A stretch of DNA of 40,000 nucleotides from Prorocentrum cordatum. Its lineage: Eukaryota > Sar > Dinophyceae > Prorocentrales > Prorocentraceae. Below are positions 37,741 through 40,000 of this stretch, in pieces. The notes under the pieces were generated by a model, which did no database searches, was not told the origin of the DNA, and saw nothing but the letters and a program-made list of their open reading frames with translations. Within the stretch, counting starts at the first letter, position 1, and every line of letters begins with the position of its first letter. The stretch is taken from positions 5,001 through 45,000 of the forward strand of contig CAUYUJ010003063.1 in assembly GCA_963575745.1 (NCBI GenBank), read 5' to 3'. A program made the translations under genes and the position numbers.

Positions 37741-38102
37741 TAAGTCGGGCCTGTCCCTCTAATTACTCGGGAGCGGCAAAGAGGGGGGTGATGACTAGGG
37801 AGGGATGGATACCACGGCGTGGGCCATGATATTTCCCGAGATTTCATGGCACCTCCTCTCATTTCATTACGTGTCTGGGTCACTCCCTGGCCGCGCACAT
37901 GCCGCCGGCCATGATTTGCACCCCCTCCTCTTGGACGCCCCCCTCTTGGCCGCCCCTGATCTACAGGGGGAATTGTCAAAAATAGTTAGAAAAATAGTCG
38001 GGGGATGATTTTGGGGGGCATTTGTTGGCCATTCGGGGGCATGTTTAGACCATTGTTATTTCTTCGGCCAAGATCCCCCTGTAGGAGGACGGGCCCGACT
38101 TA
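37741..38102. mobile_element. MITE family A, copy 3, carrying a nested insertion
   Basis: Left end TAAGTCGGGCCTGTCCCTCT and right end GTAGGAGGACGGGCCCGACTTA, reverse complements with few changes; the outermost TA/TA suits a TA target duplication. Without the nested insert it is about 160 bp, as in copies 1 and 2, and shares CAGGGGGAATTGTC, AAATAGTCGGGGGATGA. Confidence 0.85.
37762..37963. mobile_element. Nested MITE-like element in family A copy 3, TSD CTA
   Basis: Inserted between CTA (37759-37761) and CTA (37961-37963). Copy 2 at 11159 shows the uninterrupted text CCCTCTACAGGG. The insert (about 199 bp) has imperfect terminal inverted repeats: ATTACTCGGGAGCGGCAAAG on the left, and CTTGGCCGCCCCTGAT at the right end. 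A 3-bp duplication suits PIF/Harbinger-like or CACTA-like transposons. Confidence 0.78.
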
Positions 38103-38375
38103 CGTTTGGGAGGGGCTGCAGGGTTTTCCAAGCTTGGGGCCGCTGGTGTCACTCGTATGGCTCTTGGATTCTGCTCGGCGCCCAGTAGTTTGCAGGATAC
38201 TTTTTTGGGCACGCGGGCTCGCGAAGCGGGTCGAAGGCCGGGCAAAGCCAGGGCGGGCCGCGCCGAAGCAACAGGGAAAAACAGAACGGAGCAACGCGCT
38301 TGCAGCATATACGCGCTGCTTCGACGTCGGGAGCGCCAGAACTAAGGAAGCAAGCGATGACATGAGCATATGCGT

Positions 38376-38711
38376 CAGGGGGGAAAAAAACACAGTGACA
38401 CAATTAATCGTCGATCCTCAGGAAAATATAGGAAAATATGGGAAGTGGGGGGGAAGACAAAAACCCGGAAAACATTGGAAAATATGGGGAATGCTGTTAT
38501 GTGTGTGTATATTTATTTGTATGTCCCAGGGCCTCTTCAATAAGGTCGGAGGTTCGCGCGGATTCCTCGTATCGGCGATGGAGGCCTCTGGCGGCGCCCC
38601 CAGCGCCGCCCCCGGCGCGCTCCGCGCGCCAGGGAGGGGGTCCAGCGCCGATGGCAGAAATCCAGAAGGTCCTCCGCGTTTGTGTGTTTATGTCGTTGCT
38701 TGTTCCCCCTA
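38376..38711. mobile_element. Interspersed repeat R2, copy 2 (possible MITE)
   Basis: Left end AGGGGGGAAAAAAACACAGTG matches copy 1 at 2668 over about 170 bp. A possible right end, ATGTCGTTGCTTGTTCCCCCT, is an imperfect reverse complement of the left end, suggesting a ~336-bp element with ~20-bp inverted repeats. Target duplication not resolved. Confidence 0.55.
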
Positions 38712-39150
38712 AGAACAGCCTGTTGTTTTGGGCCCACGAGCTGGCATCGTGTAAGATCTCCTCTTCAGTGGTATGTACAGCGGTTGCAGCAAGCTGCAGC
38801 CTAGCTCGGATGCTCAGTGCGATGAGGGGTATTGACATGCTGGTGGTTCGCGTGCTGGTGAACAGGATGCGAAGTCAGGACGGCATGGGTCCGTGTCCGG
38901 TTCGCTTTGGACCACAGGTCGAGTTCTCGAAGCTTGACGTGTGTGATTGGCCACGTACTGCAGCGTGTGCAGCAGCCTCGGAACCAGAGAGCGAGGGGTG
39001 CCAGTCGCATCGTCAGAGGTCAGGCAGGGCGTGGGGAGCGACCCCGTTCTCCGTGACCCCTTCGCATCATCAACGTTGTCCTCCTCCAGTTCCTCATATC
39101 CCACCCGCCATCCTTCCTCACTATTCTGTCGTCCTCCGCCTCCTCTTTCT
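38712..39150. other. Intron 8 3' part, no gene recognised
   Basis: Mixed-composition DNA, with no coding similarity noticed on either strand. Confidence 0.5.
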
Positions 39151-39156
39151 CCCTAC

Positions 39157-39212
39157 CTCCTCCTCCTCCTCCTCCTCCTCCTCCTCCTCCTCCTCCTCCT
39201 CCTCCTCCTTCC
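39157..39212 (+). repeat. CCT array upstream of exon E9
   Basis: CCT triplets followed by CCCCTCC-rich DNA up to the acceptor at 39279-39280, serving as a long pyrimidine tract. Confidence 0.95.
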
Positions 39213-39280
39213 CCCCTTCCCTCCTCCCCTCCTCCCCCCTCCCCCACTTCTCCTCCAAATCCCCCTCTCTATCCCCGCAG

Positions 39281-39412
39281 TTCCTCATCCGACCGCCCCC
39301 CAAGGAATTCAAAGGTACCCTCGACTACATATTCTTTTCTTCGGACTCGTTGGCCGTGCTCGCCATCTCCCAGGTGGACGATGAGTCGCAGCTGAAGCAG
39401 GACGGCACTGAG
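39281..39412 (+). CDS. CCR4: CCR4-like deadenylase, exon E9
   Basis: Encodes KEFKGTLDYIFFSSDSLAVL then AISQVDDESQLKQDGTE. EFKGTLDYIFF matches DFIGTLDYIFY in plant CCR4 and DFKGVIDYIFY in CNOT6; the rest parallels ADTLTVESLLELLDEESLRKD. The acceptor CAG at 39278-39280 has a fine pyrimidine tract and adds FLIRPPPK; AAG at 39302-39304 is an alternative in the same phase that removes this extension and fits the family better. The donor is GC at 39413 or, less likely, GT at 39374. The closing SDH motif is not in the window. Confidence 0.9.
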
Positions 39413-39458
39413 GCAGGAAAAGAGAGAGAGAGAGAGAGAAACAAAAAAAAGAGAGACG

Positions 39459-39535
39459 AGGAGTAGGAGTAGGAGTAGGAGTAGGGATAGGAGTAGGAGT
39501 AGGAGTAGGAGTAGGAGTAGGAGTAGGAGTGGGAG
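39459..39535 (+). repeat. AGGAGT hexanucleotide array
   Basis: About 12 units of GGAGTA/AGGAGT with two variants, preceded by a GA run (39421-39440). Confidence 0.95.
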
Positions 39536-39799
39536 TCAAGCTAGCCAGCTCGAGCGAGTCAAGCATGGCATGCCCAGTCCCACCCGCCCTCCCACAACAT
39601 AAGAAGCAAAGCTGGCACAACTGGGGGCCGAAGTCACACCGGCCAGCCGGTTTGGTACAGCTGATGCGGCCGCGATGGCGGTTGCCGACGGGAACTGGCG
39701 AGCGCGTGTTGAATGCCGCGCACGCATTGCCAGACGAGTCGAGAATGGCCCGGTACACCGCAGGAAGCCAGAGAGGTGGCCGGAGGAAACCCGACGGTC

Positions 39800-39970
39800 T
39801 GACAGGACACCCCAAAGCATTTTTGTGAAAAAGCATTGGGTTTTTGATGTTTTTATGTTGAAATGCTTGCAAACACACGGTGTTCGGTAGGATTCTGACA
39901 TGAACGCGCGAGTGTGCTCTTTGTGGTATTTTTTGCACAGGATTCGCGGCCTGGGTGCATGACAGAGCAT
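39800..39970. repeat. Relative of the AT-rich island at 15.05-15.28 kb
   Basis: Shares, in the same order, TTTTTGTGAAAAAGCATTGG, TTTTTGATGTTTTTAT, an ACGCGCGA word and TATTTTTTGCA(C)AGG. Similarity is partial. The 39540-39800 stretch holds no recognised gene. Confidence 0.55.
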
Positions 39971-40000
39971 CGCGAGTGCACCGCGCGATGACGTGAAATC

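Larger units (their letters stand above)
699..39412 (+). other. CCR4: CCR4-type deadenylase gene, multi-exon, incomplete at both ends
   Basis: Nine separate plus-strand segments, read in order, follow the C-terminal two thirds of the endonuclease/exonuclease/phosphatase (EEP) domain of CCR4/CNOT6 deadenylases, which shorten mRNA poly(A) tails. The order, spacing and reading phases are all compatible: exon ends and starts are in phase 0 except E4/E5 (phase 1) and E7/E8 (phase 2). Introns are about 5.7, 1.9, 0.8, 5.0, 7.8, 1.6, 3.9 and 11.3 kb. The catalytic GDFN motif is in exon E6. The N-terminal part with the catalytic glutamate (QE motif) and the C-terminal SDH motif are not in the window. 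The nearest remembered match is plant-type CCR4 (LLCVANTH, LVCGDFN, GTLDYIFY). Exact splice borders are inferred from alignment and phase, not from transcript data. A pseudogene is possible, but no frame-breaking change is seen in any exon. Confidence 0.85.

Overview
The window looks like nuclear DNA of a dinoflagellate. The evidence is a very GC-rich background, long triplet arrays (mostly GGA), tiny exons in kilobase-sized introns, 5' splice sites that are GC or GA as often as GT, a decayed PPR repeat of the ACEKG/ALLSEM type common in dinoflagellates, and a LINE with APE endonuclease, reverse transcriptase, RNase H and C-terminal zinc motifs. The species cannot be fixed from the sequence.

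The main result is a single plus-strand gene that spans almost the whole window. Nine short exons (about 699-765, 6437-6520, 8436-8501, 9296-9359, 14316-14386, 22193-22288, 23904-23998, 27934-27967, 39281-39412) join in frame into about 236 residues. These follow, in order, the nuclease domain of CCR4/CNOT6-type deadenylases (GCATFW, KGNIGLAV, LLCVVNTH, TDVKLAQ, LICGDFNSTPDS, LSTAYEA, YTNYT, EFKGTLDYIFF). The start of the gene lies left of the window and the final SDH-containing part lies to the right. Less than 2% of the window is this coding sequence.

The introns hold the rest. Introns 2, 4, 5, 6 and 7 carry copies of one composite repeat in the same orientation as the gene: a GGA array, a conserved head, a middle section, several ~80-87 bp modules, a conserved tail, and usually another GGA array. 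Intron 1 has palindromic MITEs with 5-bp target duplications, a second MITE family, an antisense GAPDH-like exon and the longest GGA array. Intron 4 has a 583-bp inverted-arm element. Intron 5 has CAA-tailed duplications, a PPR pseudogene, LINE 3' fragments and a ~310-bp tandem array. Intron 8 has TG-rich and minisatellite DNA, an antisense near-complete LINE (31.1-37.0 kb, ORF1 plus a frameshifted ORF2) bracketed by GGA arrays on its own sense strand, and a MITE inserted inside another MITE with the empty site visible elsewhere in the window.

The LINE and the intronic composite repeat share one architecture, GGA array - element - GGA array with the same polarity. I propose, as inference, a retroelement system that inserts into and regenerates GGA triplet arrays, which would explain both the inflated introns and the abundance of GGA. 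No bacterial features, rRNA, tRNA or CRISPR array were seen.
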